NCBI GenBank assembly: GCA_040391785.1
Contig: JBEBXH010000020.1
Location: 6,931-70,930, forward strand
Direction: 5' to 3'
Length of the DNA: 64,000 nucleotides
Origin: UBA5239 sp040391785
Lineage (GTDB): Bacteria > Verrucomicrobiota > Lentisphaeria > Victivallales > Victivallaceae
The position numbers and the translations under genes were made by a program. Below are positions 8,229 to 17,554 of this stretch, piece after piece. The notes below the pieces were generated by a model that ran no database searches, had not been told where the DNA came from, and worked only from the letters and a program-made list of their open reading frames with translations. The number at the start of each line of letters is the position of its first letter. Positions within the stretch are counted from its first letter, which is position 1.

Positions 8229-9016
8229 TAAACTTTATCCTTCGGGAAAAAATATAATATAATTCTTTCCTGATGCTTTTCCGCATAATGGTGGATTGGA
8301 ATACCCATAAGATAAGGCACAAGAATACCGCAGAGGATAAAACCGGAAAGCAGTGAAGCACAAAAAAGTAAGGATTTTCTCAAATCAAGCCATTTGAAGA
8401 TAAAGGAACAACCGAAATATCCGATGGAAAGTATGATGAACTCAAAAGATTCATATCTGGTCAGGCAGCTTAATCCCAGCAGAAATCCACCCAGTCCCCA
8501 TTGCCACCAGCGGTTATTTTTGATGCTGTTCAGCAAGCAGATAATCGCCAATCCGATCAGAAACAGATACAATGTCTCGCGCATGACTTCGATCGACATA
8601 TCGATGCCCGGCGGATGCCAGGCCATTATAAGTGCCGCACCGATGGAAATTTCATCTTTTTCGGTACAAATTTTCGCAATAAAAAACATAATCAACGGTA
8701 ACAGACTTCCCAGCAGGATATTTAAAGTCACCGCGGTGGTTTCAGGAGAAACGCCAAATGGGATAAAAGTTTTCATAATCCACAGCATCAGCGGCGGGAC
8801 CCAGCCCGTTCCCTCGTAAAATTCCGTCATCTCGCCAAAGTTGCCGCATTCTGCCCATTTCTCAGCCATCCGAACATACCATACTCCGTCTCTGGCAATA
8901 GTTGAATCCATATGATGATGGAGTAGTCGCAACGAAAGAGCCAAAACAAAAATACCAATTAAAATCAACCATCGTATTTTCCAATTACTCAAAGAAATAT
9001 ATGAATGAGAATTCAT
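8228..9016 (-). CDS. N-terminal half of a GT39-like glycosyltransferase
   Basis: A 262-residue protein with about seven or eight membrane helices. After the first helix comes the luminal loop HHMDSTIARDGVWYVRMAEKW, which carries the acidic residues typical of the GT39/GT-C active-site loop, and later LSCLTRYESFEF, where TRYE is a common GT-C helix-turn. Such enzymes transfer a sugar from an undecaprenyl-phosphate donor outside the cytoplasmic membrane. It stops early (FFPKDKV) compared with the family's usual 450-600 residues, and the missing C-terminal helices are in the next open frame, shifted by one base. See the downstream entry for the frameshift argument. Confidence 0.6.
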   Translation of the reverse strand: MNSHSYISLSNWKIRWLILIGIFVLALSLRLLHHHMDSTIARDGVWYVRMAEKWAECGNFGEMTEFYEGTGWVPPLMLWIMKTFIPFGVSPETTAVTLNILLGSLLPLIMFFIAKICTEKDEISIGAALIMAWHPPGIDMSIEVMRETLYLFLIGLAIICLLNSIKNNRWWQWGLGGFLLGLSCLTRYESFEFIILSIGYFGCSFIFKWLDLRKSLLFCASLLSGFILCGILVPYLMGIPIHHYAEKHQERIILYFFPKDKV

Positions 9017-9022
9017 CTGAAC

Positions 9023-10195
9023 TTATTCTACCGCTTTGAGTATTTGCCGAGCGGCATTTTCTACGGAAAAAACGGAATCAATCAGTTTTCGTCCATTCTG
9101 ACCGAATTTCATACGTAATTCTTCTGAATTCAACAGCATAAGCGCATTGTTAAAAAATGCTGTGTCATCAGGATTGACAGTGACTAAACCGGCCTCGTTA
9201 TCCATCACAATATGCAATAGATCATTGCCTTGGTTAATACTGCCCAAAATCGGCTTGGAATAAGCCATATATCCGAATGTTTTGCCAGGAATATTTTGTG
9301 TAAGATGTCCGGAATGCAAGGAAAACAAACCGATGTCAACCTGAGAAAGCATCTCAAAATATTCACTTTGAGGAACTTGAGAAAGCAGGAGTATATTTTT
9401 TAGACCGTGGTTTTGTATTTGCTCTTTCAATAAATCGAATTCATCGCCTTTGCCGACCAGCAAAAAGAATGCTTTTTCATATGGTTGCATAGCCTTGGCA
9501 AGGCGAAAAACATTCATCATATCCTGAGCATGTCCGATATTCCCGCCAAAAAAATAGATAATTTTATCTTCCAATCCATAACGCTTTCTAAGTCCGCTGC
9601 CAGAGTATAACTGTTCCATATTGTCGAACCAACTGTACAGAACTTCCGTATTTTGGTATTTTTTGAAATAATCCAGGCAGTGAGTCGTCTGGACACCTAT
9701 AACATTTGCTGCTTTATAATTAATGCATTCAAATGTCTTGAAATAGCAGTATATCGGAGAATGGACAGACATCAATCCGGCATCTACGGTCCATTGAGGA
9801 AAAATATCACGCAAAACCAGATAGCTCTTGCATTTCAGTTTCTTTTTCAGATAGGAAACAAAAGGCCCGAAAAAGATGGAGGGCGAAAAGTAAACCAGAA
9901 CCGATGCTCCCGGCCGCAGAAAAACTTTTCTGCATCGAAACAGACGAAACGAAAGTAAAGATTCACGTATAGTCCGAAGAATCCGGTTGACGTTTTTTAA
10001 CGGCGGACTGTAAAAATGAATAATCTCAATATCTTGTTCCTCGTGGACCTCATACTTGCCATTAACTTCGGCTGAGGGAGAGATCAATACAACATCATGC
10101 CCTTTTCGCTTAAACTCATGGGCCAACTGCCTCATCATCAGAGGTGCAGCTTTGGTACTGGGAAAGTCATCGTCTACAATCAGAAATATATTCAT
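9023..10195 (-). CDS. wbuB: GT4 glycosyltransferase, WbuB-like (probable L-FucNAc transferase)
   Basis: A 390-residue soluble GT-B fold enzyme. The start NIFLIVDDDFPSTKAAP and the middle LVLRDIFPQWTVDAGL follow the WbuB family; the C-terminal half has the GT4 donor-site elements GGNIGHAQDM and the acidic motif around FGYMAYSKPILG. WbuB proteins occur next to fnlA-fnlB-fnlC in O-antigen loci and are assigned to transfer N-acetyl-L-fucosamine. Here the gene lies directly downstream of that cassette (15 nt after fnlC), which supports the same donor. Acceptor and linkage cannot be read from sequence. Confidence 0.75.
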   Translation of the reverse strand: MNIFLIVDDDFPSTKAAPLMMRQLAHEFKRKGHDVVLISPSAEVNGKYEVHEEQDIEIIHFYSPPLKNVNRILRTIRESLLSFRLFRCRKVFLRPGASVLVYFSPSIFFGPFVSYLKKKLKCKSYLVLRDIFPQWTVDAGLMSVHSPIYCYFKTFECINYKAANVIGVQTTHCLDYFKKYQNTEVLYSWFDNMEQLYSGSGLRKRYGLEDKIIYFFGGNIGHAQDMMNVFRLAKAMQPYEKAFFLLVGKGDEFDLLKEQIQNHGLKNILLLSQVPQSEYFEMLSQVDIGLFSLHSGHLTQNIPGKTFGYMAYSKPILGSINQGNDLLHIVMDNEAGLVTVNPDDTAFFNNALMLLNSEELRMKFGQNGRKLIDSVFSVENAARQILKAVE

Positions 10196-10209
10196 TTTGA
10201 GCTCTGCTA

Positions 10210-11346
10210 TTACTGGTTTTCGCTCCAGACGACGCGTTTGATATAGTCCGTGTAGGATATGATGATCCGAACGACTTTATCGGACACGTTTGGCATGGAA
10301 TAATCATATACCGGGCGGAAGTTGCGATTTTCGAGATTCTGATTCTGCAGTTCCGCCAAGCCCTGCATGATTCGCTCGGGGTTCAGTCCTACCATCATTA
10401 CGCTGGCTTCTTCCATCGCTTCCGGGCGCTCGTGGGCTTCGCGAATATTCAATGCCCTGAAGTTCAGGATGGAGGATTCCTCACTGATGGTGCCACTGTC
10501 GGAAAGTACCGTTTTCGCGTTCAGTTGCAATGCATTGTAATCGCTCAAGCCCATCGGCTTCATCAGTTTGACGTTGTTATGGAATTTTACCTGTTTTTGC
10601 TCGATCATTTTTCTGGTACGCGGGTGAGTGGACACGATAACCGGAAAGTTATAAGATTCCGCGATCTGATTAAGCACATTCACCAAGTTATGAAAATTCT
10701 TTTCGCTGGCGATGTTTTCTTCGCGATGCGCCGATACCACAAAGTATCCGTCTTTCTGTAACTGTAATGTTTCAAGGATCTTCGAGGCTTTGATTTTCGG
10801 CAGGTATTTACTCAATACTTCAAACATCGGGCTGCCGGTCTTTATTACCCGATCGGGAGACAGTCCTTCGCGTAGCAGATAATCCCGGGCGATCGTGCTG
10901 TATGGCATATTGATGTCCGAAATATGGTCCACAATCTTACGGTTGCTTTCCTCCGGCACGCGCTGATCGAAACAGCGGTTTCCGGCTTCCATGTGGAAAA
11001 TCGGAATATGACGTTTTTTAGCGGCAATTGCGCATAGACAGGAATTGGTATCGCCCAGGATCAGGACTGCATCGGGCTTCACTTCCGCCAGTATCGGATC
11101 GATATTGATGAGGATCTGGCCGGCAGTCGTGGTGGCATTGTTGCCGGCGGCATTCAGAAAATAATCCGGCTTGCGCAGTTCAAGGTCTTCGAAAAATACT
11201 TCATTCAGTTCATAGTCATAATTCTGTCCGGTATGAACAAGTATATGCTCAATCGCCGGGCTGGCATCGAGCTTCTGCAGCACACAGGCCAAGCGGATAA
11301 TTTCAGGGCGTGTGCCGACAATGGTCATTACTTTCAATTTCTTCAT
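10210..11346 (-). CDS. fnlC: UDP-N-acetyl-L-fucosamine synthase (2-epimerase, FnlC/WbjD/CapG)
   Basis: A 378-residue member of the non-hydrolysing UDP-GlcNAc 2-epimerase family. Visible motifs are VGTRPEIIRL at the N-terminus, HTGQNYDYEL, ILGDTNSCL, HMEAGNRCFDQRVPEE, SAHREENI and SDSGTISEESS, all in the usual order for the two Rossmann domains. In this cassette the enzyme performs the last step, C2 epimerisation of UDP-N-acetyl-L-talosaminyl-type intermediate to UDP-L-FucNAc. It starts 3 nt after fnlB, in the order A-B-C seen in E. coli, Pseudomonas and Staphylococcus loci. Confidence 0.88.
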   Translation of the reverse strand: MKKLKVMTIVGTRPEIIRLACVLQKLDASPAIEHILVHTGQNYDYELNEVFFEDLELRKPDYFLNAAGNNATTTAGQILINIDPILAEVKPDAVLILGDTNSCLCAIAAKKRHIPIFHMEAGNRCFDQRVPEESNRKIVDHISDINMPYSTIARDYLLREGLSPDRVIKTGSPMFEVLSKYLPKIKASKILETLQLQKDGYFVVSAHREENIASEKNFHNLVNVLNQIAESYNFPVIVSTHPRTRKMIEQKQVKFHNNVKLMKPMGLSDYNALQLNAKTVLSDSGTISEESSILNFRALNIREAHERPEAMEEASVMMVGLNPERIMQGLAELQNQNLENRNFRPVYDYSMPNVSDKVVRIIISYTDYIKRVVWSENQ

Positions 11347-11349
11347 ATT

Positions 11350-12471
11350 TCAAACTTCCTCAAAAAATGTATCAGGGTCTTGCGGACTAAAAAATTCATT
11401 GATCCAGAAAACAGTATAAAGTTCATCATCACCTGTATTTGTGATATTATGAGTATGCCATACCGGCATATCGACAAAAGACGGGTTTTCACCGTCCATT
11501 TCGAAAGAATAGACCTTATCTGTTCCGACTTTGCGGAAATCAATACGAGCTTTGCCCTTGATCACCGCAAAACGCTCGATTTTGCGCGTGTGATAATGAT
11601 TGCCTCGGGTGATGCCCGGAACCGTGATCGAAAAGGAAATCTGCCCGCCGATATGATCCAGCTTCACCAGTTCGACAAATGTTCCGCGCTGGTCGGTGTT
11701 TTTCTTGAGCATAAAGGGATAGAATTTTTCGTAATCGATATATCCGCAGAAAGTATTGAAGAGCTGTACCTCAAAGTTATTGTGCAACTCTGGTAGAATG
11801 CCTTGCTCAAAATAAAGTTTTTTGAAACGTTCAAGAATCGCCAGGATTTCCGTGACACGGTATTCCGCGCCAGGCGGAACCGGGTACATTTCAGCGGCAT
11901 TTCCAGTCTGAATAATCTGAATGAACTCCCGGCAGAGATCTCCGACATAAATCAGTTTGATCTCGCCATCCACCTGAATTTCGGGCGTTTCGCCATGCGT
12001 CAGCTTGTGGCAGAATGTCGCGATCACCGAATTGTAATTCGGTCGTCCGAACGGCCCGAAAACATTTGGTATGACGCAACCGGTGAATTTGCCGCCACTG
12101 CGCTTGGCCCAATCCGCTAACAGCTGACGTCCTTCGCGCTTGGAAGCCCCATAGAGATTATCGCGCTCTTCCTGAGTGGAAGATGAGAATAACACATGAG
12201 GCACAACTTTTTCCGCCTCCATCGCTGCGATCAGATTCTTGACCAACCGGACGTTGGTATCATAAATTACCTGTGGGTCGGGGTCGCGGTTCATCGCGGC
12301 CAGATGAACAATCACATCGCACTGACGGACAAAATTCCGCAGGTCATCCGGATTGGCGAAATACTCATCCTTGCACGGGATTCGCTCGAATTGATCGGGC
12401 ATGGTACCCAGCAGATTGAAAAGATGAGTTCCGACAAACCCGGGCTGTCCGGTTATACCGACTTTAATCAT
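11350..12471 (-). CDS. fnlB: Bifunctional reductase/epimerase with cupin (FnlB/WbjC/CapF)
   Basis: A 373-residue two-domain enzyme. Residues 1-245 are an SDR domain beginning VGITGQPGFVGTHLFNLL and containing the active-site YGASKREG motif. Residues 250-373 are a cupin with GNHYHTRKIERFAVIKGKA and PVWHTHNITN metal-ligand histidines. CapF-type enzymes combine a cupin epimerase and an NADPH reductase to convert the 4-keto intermediate to UDP-2-acetamido-2,6-dideoxy-L-talose. It overlaps the end of fnlA by four bases (ATGA), implying coupled translation. Confidence 0.88.
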   Translation of the reverse strand: MIKVGITGQPGFVGTHLFNLLGTMPDQFERIPCKDEYFANPDDLRNFVRQCDVIVHLAAMNRDPDPQVIYDTNVRLVKNLIAAMEAEKVVPHVLFSSSTQEERDNLYGASKREGRQLLADWAKRSGGKFTGCVIPNVFGPFGRPNYNSVIATFCHKLTHGETPEIQVDGEIKLIYVGDLCREFIQIIQTGNAAEMYPVPPGAEYRVTEILAILERFKKLYFEQGILPELHNNFEVQLFNTFCGYIDYEKFYPFMLKKNTDQRGTFVELVKLDHIGGQISFSITVPGITRGNHYHTRKIERFAVIKGKARIDFRKVGTDKVYSFEMDGENPSFVDMPVWHTHNITNTGDDELYTVFWINEFFSPQDPDTFFEEV

Positions 12472-13490
12472 TTACCCATCGCCTCCATATCCTTGCGGAT
12501 AAAATCGAGTTTGAGCAGAAGCTGCTTCATCCCCTCTACATCCAGGCGGCGTGTATTGTGCGAGTGATAATCGTCGACATGTGAAGCCTTTTCCGAACCC
12601 TCGACGAAGTATTTATTATAGTTCAGGTCGCGGCTGTCGCAGGGAATACGGAAATAATTATCCATATCAATTGATTTGGCCATTTCCTCGCGGGTTACCA
12701 GAGTTTCGTAAAGCTTTTCACCATGGCGTGTACCGATAACCTTGATTTCGGTATCAGTACCATAAAGAGACTTAAGTGCCAACGCTAAGGTCTCAAGTGT
12801 GGCCGCTGGAGCTTTCTGAACAAAGAGGTCGCCGTTGCTGCCGTGCTGCCAGGCGTAAATCACCAGGTCCACCGCATCATCGAGCGTCATCATGAAACGT
12901 GTCATGCCCGGATCGGTAATCGTAATTGGTTTGCCGGCTTTGATCTGATCAACCCATAGTGGAATCACGGAGCCGCGCGAGGCCATCACATTACCGTAAC
13001 GGGTACAGCAGATCGTGGTTTTTGCATCATTGCCGAGCGAACGCCCGCGGGCGATGGCCACTTTTTCCATCATGGCCTTGGAGATTCCCATGGCATTGAT
13101 CGGATACGCCGCTTTGTCCGTGGAAAGAACAACAATATTCTTGATTCCGTGCGCTACCGCCGACTCAATCACATTGTTGGCGCCAAGCACATTGGTCTGA
13201 ACCGCCTGGAGCGGAAAAAATTCGCAACTGGGTACCTGTTTGAGCGCAGCCGCATGGAAAATATAATCAACCCCATCCATTACGCCATCAACCGACTGAC
13301 GGTCGCGAACATCACCGATATAGAATTTGACTTTCGGATTCTGCAGCTCATGGCGCATGTCATCCTGTTTTTTTTCATCCCGGCTGAAGATTCGAACTTC
13401 CTTGATATCCGAATCCAGAAAACGTTTGAGCACAGCATTTCCGAAAGAACCTGTTCCTCCGGTGATCAATAATATTTTGTCTTTGAACAT
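12468..13490 (-). CDS. fnlA: UDP-GlcNAc 4,6-dehydratase/5-epimerase (FnlA/WbjB/CapE)
   Basis: A 340-residue short-chain dehydrogenase/reductase of the polysaccharide-biosynthesis PF02719 type. The NAD(P)-binding LITGGTGSFGNAVLKRF motif is at residues 7-23, and HAAALKQVPSCEFFP and LSTDKAAYPINAMGISK follow; in this family the usual YxxxK tyrosine is replaced by the MGxSK form, as seen here. It carries out the first committed step from UDP-GlcNAc to the L-sugar branch. First gene of the fnlABC cassette. Confidence 0.9.
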   Translation of the reverse strand: MFKDKILLITGGTGSFGNAVLKRFLDSDIKEVRIFSRDEKKQDDMRHELQNPKVKFYIGDVRDRQSVDGVMDGVDYIFHAAALKQVPSCEFFPLQAVQTNVLGANNVIESAVAHGIKNIVVLSTDKAAYPINAMGISKAMMEKVAIARGRSLGNDAKTTICCTRYGNVMASRGSVIPLWVDQIKAGKPITITDPGMTRFMMTLDDAVDLVIYAWQHGSNGDLFVQKAPAATLETLALALKSLYGTDTEIKVIGTRHGEKLYETLVTREEMAKSIDMDNYFRIPCDSRDLNYNKYFVEGSEKASHVDDYHSHNTRRLDVEGMKQLLLKLDFIRKDMEAMGK

Positions 13491-13527
13491 AGTGATCTCT
13501 TTATTTTTAGGTTGTTATAATGATAGT

Positions 13528-14661
13528 TCAATTTATGAGAAAATCGAGGGTTTTCTTTACAGTCTGATCCCAATCGTACATTTGAGAACGTTCCTTGATT
13601 TTTCGACCTTTTTCGCACATTTCCGGATAATTATTTTCTGCGGAGAGAATTGCCCCGGTCAACTCTCCTTTTTCATACGGATTAAAATAAACGGCATCTG
13701 GACCACCAAATTCCGGCATTGGGGGGATATCCGAGGCGAAAACAGGTTTTCCCGAAGACATCATTTCCAGAAGAATATTCGGGCAACATTCACAGGACGA
13801 AGCAAAAACCAATGCCCGCGCGGCCTTGTAAAGACTCGGGATTTGCGCATATGGAACCGGTCCGATGCAGCGGACATAGTCAGACAACCCCAACGTTTTA
13901 ATTTTTTCCTGTACCTGAACACCGTATTCTCCGTCGGTCTCACCTGCCAAGATCAATGGAAAGCGAAATCCGTTATCCACCAGAGTCTTCCATTCATCGA
14001 CAATTTCCAATTGTGCCTTATATACATCAAGTCGCGAAACATATAAATAAAATTCTCCCGGTTGCAAAGAATATTTTTCCAGATCGAAAGGGGAGATCAC
14101 ATCTTTTTTGAACTGTTCATTCAACCCATGCGGAATAACCCTTGCTTTTCCCTGAATTGCCGGGTAAAGACTTTTTACACACTCATATGAATACTCCGAG
14201 ATGAAAATAACTTTATCCGCCAGTCTATACGATAATAGAAAAACGATTTGCAATAAAAATAACTTCCACCTCAAAAAAGAAAAGAATGGATAGCGTAATC
14301 TTTCCTTTTTATCGAATGGCAGCATGTTGCGCAAAGCGGTCATACTCCTACAGTTACGAGGTGTGATCGTACACATTGTACCGCCAGGAGCATAGTAATA
14401 ATCGGCTTTACATTGTTTCAAATATTTTCGCAAAACAAACATTTCCCAAAATGAACGCTTCAACAGTGATGTTCCAAAGTTTAAGACCTTAATTTCCATA
14501 TTCTGTTTCTTCCCGCTGGCTTCCCGGAATATTGCTTCATTATAAGAACCGCAAAGTATGATAAGTTTAATCTCTTCATTTGAGAAATGTTTTAAAAAAT
14601 TAATAATATAAACAAGACCGCCTCCCTGGCGGGCTGAAAACGCATTGACCACAATAACCAT
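13528..14661 (-). CDS. GT4 family glycosyltransferase
   Basis: A 377-residue GT-B enzyme. The N-terminal part has VVNAFSARQGGGLVYI, a glycine-rich acceptor-side loop; the C-terminal part has YLYVSRLDVYKAQLEIVDEW and ALVFASSCECCPNILLEMMSSGKPV, where the E-x7-E donor-site motif of GT4 is recognisable. Donor and acceptor sugars are unknown. It lies between fnlA (37 nt) and the putative polymerase and is presumably one of the transferases that build the repeat unit. Confidence 0.8.
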   Translation of the reverse strand: MVIVVNAFSARQGGGLVYIINFLKHFSNEEIKLIILCGSYNEAIFREASGKKQNMEIKVLNFGTSLLKRSFWEMFVLRKYLKQCKADYYYAPGGTMCTITPRNCRSMTALRNMLPFDKKERLRYPFFSFLRWKLFLLQIVFLLSYRLADKVIFISEYSYECVKSLYPAIQGKARVIPHGLNEQFKKDVISPFDLEKYSLQPGEFYLYVSRLDVYKAQLEIVDEWKTLVDNGFRFPLILAGETDGEYGVQVQEKIKTLGLSDYVRCIGPVPYAQIPSLYKAARALVFASSCECCPNILLEMMSSGKPVFASDIPPMPEFGGPDAVYFNPYEKGELTGAILSAENNYPEMCEKGRKIKERSQMYDWDQTVKKTLDFLIN

Positions 14662-14684
14662 TTATTTTAGCTCCTGCACAATTG

Positions 14685-16151
14685 TTATGGATGTAGTTCC
14701 GGCTGATTAGATATTAGTTCTTCTCCCTTTTTTTTTCGATCTCGAAACAAAAAAAGGAATAAAAGGCAGAAAAATGCAAACCGCATGGGAATAATAAAAC
14801 TTCCTCTGCTCAAATATATTGCATAAATCATGAAAACAAGCGAAATTGTCACAAAATACAAATTATAAGTATTGGATGTAATAATTTTATCCATATAAGC
14901 AAAAGACATTCCTGTGAGAAACATCATCAAGGTTACAGCAATCAATCCCCCGTCAAGATAATAATCAGCAATAATTTGTGTTCCCAGTCCATATGGCATT
15001 GCTGGTCCCAGCCCCAAATAAGTAATTAAATAATCACTGGAATTATAAGGTTCTCTCGTATAAACGAAATTAGAAAGAAATGTCCGTAAGCCCGGAACTA
15101 AGCCAGCAATGCCATTATAGAAAAAATTCCAACCGTAATAATAATCGTAATTCTCCGGAATTTCCTGTGTAATGATATGTAAACACATTATGCTGTTTGC
15201 CAGTTCCTGTGTTCCCTCAAGAGGAGAATTCATTTCAGCTTTTTGTTTTTGAATGGTGGCGGCATGCGCGATTCTATCGTAAAGTCGTTCATCAGGAGCA
15301 AGTCTGAGAATACCGATGAATGAGAAAAAGAAAGCTGCTATAATTATAGCAACAGCCCAGACTGCAATATTGAAACGCCTGCGTATGATATATATACCGA
15401 AATAGGCCAATGCTAAATTCATAAACGGCCCGCGGTCGCCACTGATTAATGCGCCGCAAGCAACAAAAAACATCATACCGGAAAGCCACAATCCAGTTGA
15501 TTTTACATAAGCCTTTATAGAGATTTTACTGTCGGGATTTTTATAAAAAGAATATTGCTTAATTACGCAACTACATATTGAAGTAACCCAAAAGATCAAA
15601 TAAGAAAAGTTCGCTAGCGAGGAGTTCGCTTCCGTAGCATATGTTCCGGTCCAGAAATCTTTGCTTACTGATAATAAATATATTATAAATGAAATTACTG
15701 TAACACAAAACATTGCAGGATAATATTGAAGTCCGGAGTTTGTAACACAATTCGGAGTAGTTTCTTTTGGCGGTTGTTTATTTATCATTGCATAACCGGC
15801 CGAGAACATGAGAAGCCCGATTGCAATCAGTACGGATGACATGCAGACCGTTCGACCCGATTGCCATACCAGGTCATATCTGTGGGCCAAGGGATTATAA
15901 CCGAGACAGTAAAGCAGATAGTTCTGGCAGCCTACAATCAGATAGCCTATCACAAAAAGCGAAGAAGGAATGATATAATACCTATATTTAAATAAACGAA
16001 AAGCGGATAAAAAATAGTACAAGAAACTGAGCAGGCAGATCCACAGCGAAATTGATATGAATCGAGCATCCATTTGATCAGGTGCATTATAGTATAGCCA
16101 GATTGCAAAAATTAACAAAAAAAAGGCAGATATATTGGTAATTTTATTCAT
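14685..16151 (-). CDS. wzy: Putative O-antigen/polysaccharide polymerase (Wzy-like)
   Basis: A 488-residue protein with about 11-12 predicted membrane helices and a large central extracytoplasmic loop, typical of Wzy polymerases and of no recognisable catalytic motif. A short periplasmic stretch VACGALISGDRGPFM resembles the polymerase arginine-bearing loops. The identification rests on topology and on its position directly after the flippase. The start at 16151 is chosen because it overlaps the flippase stop by a few bases and begins a signal-anchor helix; an upstream ATG (16232) would lie deep within the flippase gene. The gene is distinctly AT-rich compared with its neighbours, as often seen for wzy and wzx. 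Confidence 0.65.
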   Translation of the reverse strand: MNKITNISAFFLLIFAIWLYYNAPDQMDARFISISLWICLLSFLYYFLSAFRLFKYRYYIIPSSLFVIGYLIVGCQNYLLYCLGYNPLAHRYDLVWQSGRTVCMSSVLIAIGLLMFSAGYAMINKQPPKETTPNCVTNSGLQYYPAMFCVTVISFIIYLLSVSKDFWTGTYATEANSSLANFSYLIFWVTSICSCVIKQYSFYKNPDSKISIKAYVKSTGLWLSGMMFFVACGALISGDRGPFMNLALAYFGIYIIRRRFNIAVWAVAIIIAAFFFSFIGILRLAPDERLYDRIAHAATIQKQKAEMNSPLEGTQELANSIMCLHIITQEIPENYDYYYGWNFFYNGIAGLVPGLRTFLSNFVYTREPYNSSDYLITYLGLGPAMPYGLGTQIIADYYLDGGLIAVTLMMFLTGMSFAYMDKIITSNTYNLYFVTISLVFMIYAIYLSRGSFIIPMRFAFFCLLFLFLFRDRKKKGEELISNQPELHP

Positions 16152-17490
16152 GAACTTGAATAGTATTTCTTTTTTTATGCAGAAGCCAAATAATAGATAG
16201 CGAAGCAAAAATGCAATAAATAAATCTGGCAATAGCCCCAGCGAGACCTATTCCAAAAGCCTGATATTTCAATAACGCAAAAGATAAGGCAATGTAAATG
16301 GCAAAGAACAGCAGTTGACAGGAAAAAGATACCCATGGTAACTTAAATGATTGCATTAAGCTTGGAAAAAAAGTAAAACACGACAAGAGAAATGTATCGA
16401 GAGCAATAATCAGCAGCACATTGTAATGAGGACCAAAATCTTTTCCAAAAAGACTCATCAGCCACGGAGAAAATATAGCTACGCCTATTGCAATGGGCAA
16501 TGCCAGCAATACAAAAGATATAAATGTTGTGAAAATGGCATTTCTTATTGTTCCATAATTGCCGCTCGCAACCGTTGTCGACATGATTGGAAGAAGCACC
16601 CGGCTGAGCATTTGAGGAAGAAAAAGGATGACAATAGCTAACTGCATGCATGCAGTTAAATATCCGGTCTGGATTTCTCCGTCAACACTCCGGAACAAAA
16701 TTACCCGGACTACAAACATACCGCCCCATACGAAAATACCATCAAGCAATGCCGGACAGGTGAACTCTTTCAATATCTTTATTTCTTTAAAAATACGGCC
16801 AAATTGAAGAGATATCTTATATGTGCGCAGGATTTTCAAACTTGCCAAGCAATAGAATAATACCGATAGTGCCCCGCCGATTATCATTCCCCAGACAACG
16901 CCGGGAATCCCCCCATACCATGCTCCTAACGATTTCGAAAGAAAGTCCAGCAAACCTGTAATAATCATCACGATAGCTGCCAATTTGAAATTTTCCGCTC
17001 CAAGAAGAATTCCTGAAAATACTCCTGAAATTGCAAAAAAAAGTAAAGTAATTCCTATTTTTCCGATTTCATTTGATAATTGCGGACACATTAAAACATT
17101 AATCGCAATAATATCCCGAAATAACAACAGCAATATACAAGTTAAAATTCCTGAACATATTGATGCGATTAAAGCCAGGCTAACAATATCGGCTGCCCTC
17201 TGTTTATCTGATTTGTGGAAATCCGAAAAAAACTTGCCGACAGTTACCGCCAGCGCCAAGCCAGCAAAGACCCCAAACGTCGAATATGCAATGATAATGA
17301 TTCCATATATGCCAAATTGAGCCGTTCCCAATAATCGGGCTAATACAACAGAAGTAAGAAAACTCCAGAACTTTACAAAAAATATCCCGATTCCCATCCA
17401 TAAGCCGCCACGGAATAAGCGCGAGAAAAAATCAGACCTGAAAAGATTTTTGATATAATCAGGAATCGCATTCGGTATTTTTAAGTTCAT
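16144..17490 (-). CDS. wzx: Oligosaccharide flippase (Wzx/MATE-like)
   Basis: A 448-residue, about 12-helix membrane protein of the polysaccharide biosynthesis/MOP superfamily. The first helix region GGLWMGIGIFFVKFWSF followed by LARLLGTAQFGIYGI is the typical Wzx N-terminal signature. It should flip the undecaprenyl-linked repeat unit to the outer face, where the adjacent Wzy-like protein would polymerise it. AT-rich relative to the flanking sugar-nucleotide genes. Confidence 0.82.
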   Translation of the reverse strand: MNLKIPNAIPDYIKNLFRSDFFSRLFRGGLWMGIGIFFVKFWSFLTSVVLARLLGTAQFGIYGIIIIAYSTFGVFAGLALAVTVGKFFSDFHKSDKQRAADIVSLALIASICSGILTCILLLLFRDIIAINVLMCPQLSNEIGKIGITLLFFAISGVFSGILLGAENFKLAAIVMIITGLLDFLSKSLGAWYGGIPGVVWGMIIGGALSVLFYCLASLKILRTYKISLQFGRIFKEIKILKEFTCPALLDGIFVWGGMFVVRVILFRSVDGEIQTGYLTACMQLAIVILFLPQMLSRVLLPIMSTTVASGNYGTIRNAIFTTFISFVLLALPIAIGVAIFSPWLMSLFGKDFGPHYNVLLIIALDTFLLSCFTFFPSLMQSFKLPWVSFSCQLLFFAIYIALSFALLKYQAFGIGLAGAIARFIYCIFASLSIIWLLHKKRNTIQVHE

Positions 17491-17554
17491 AAAAGGATCA
17501 AATCAAAAGTGTTTGAAGCGAAATAATTTCATTTTGGATTAGCGGAATTTTATC

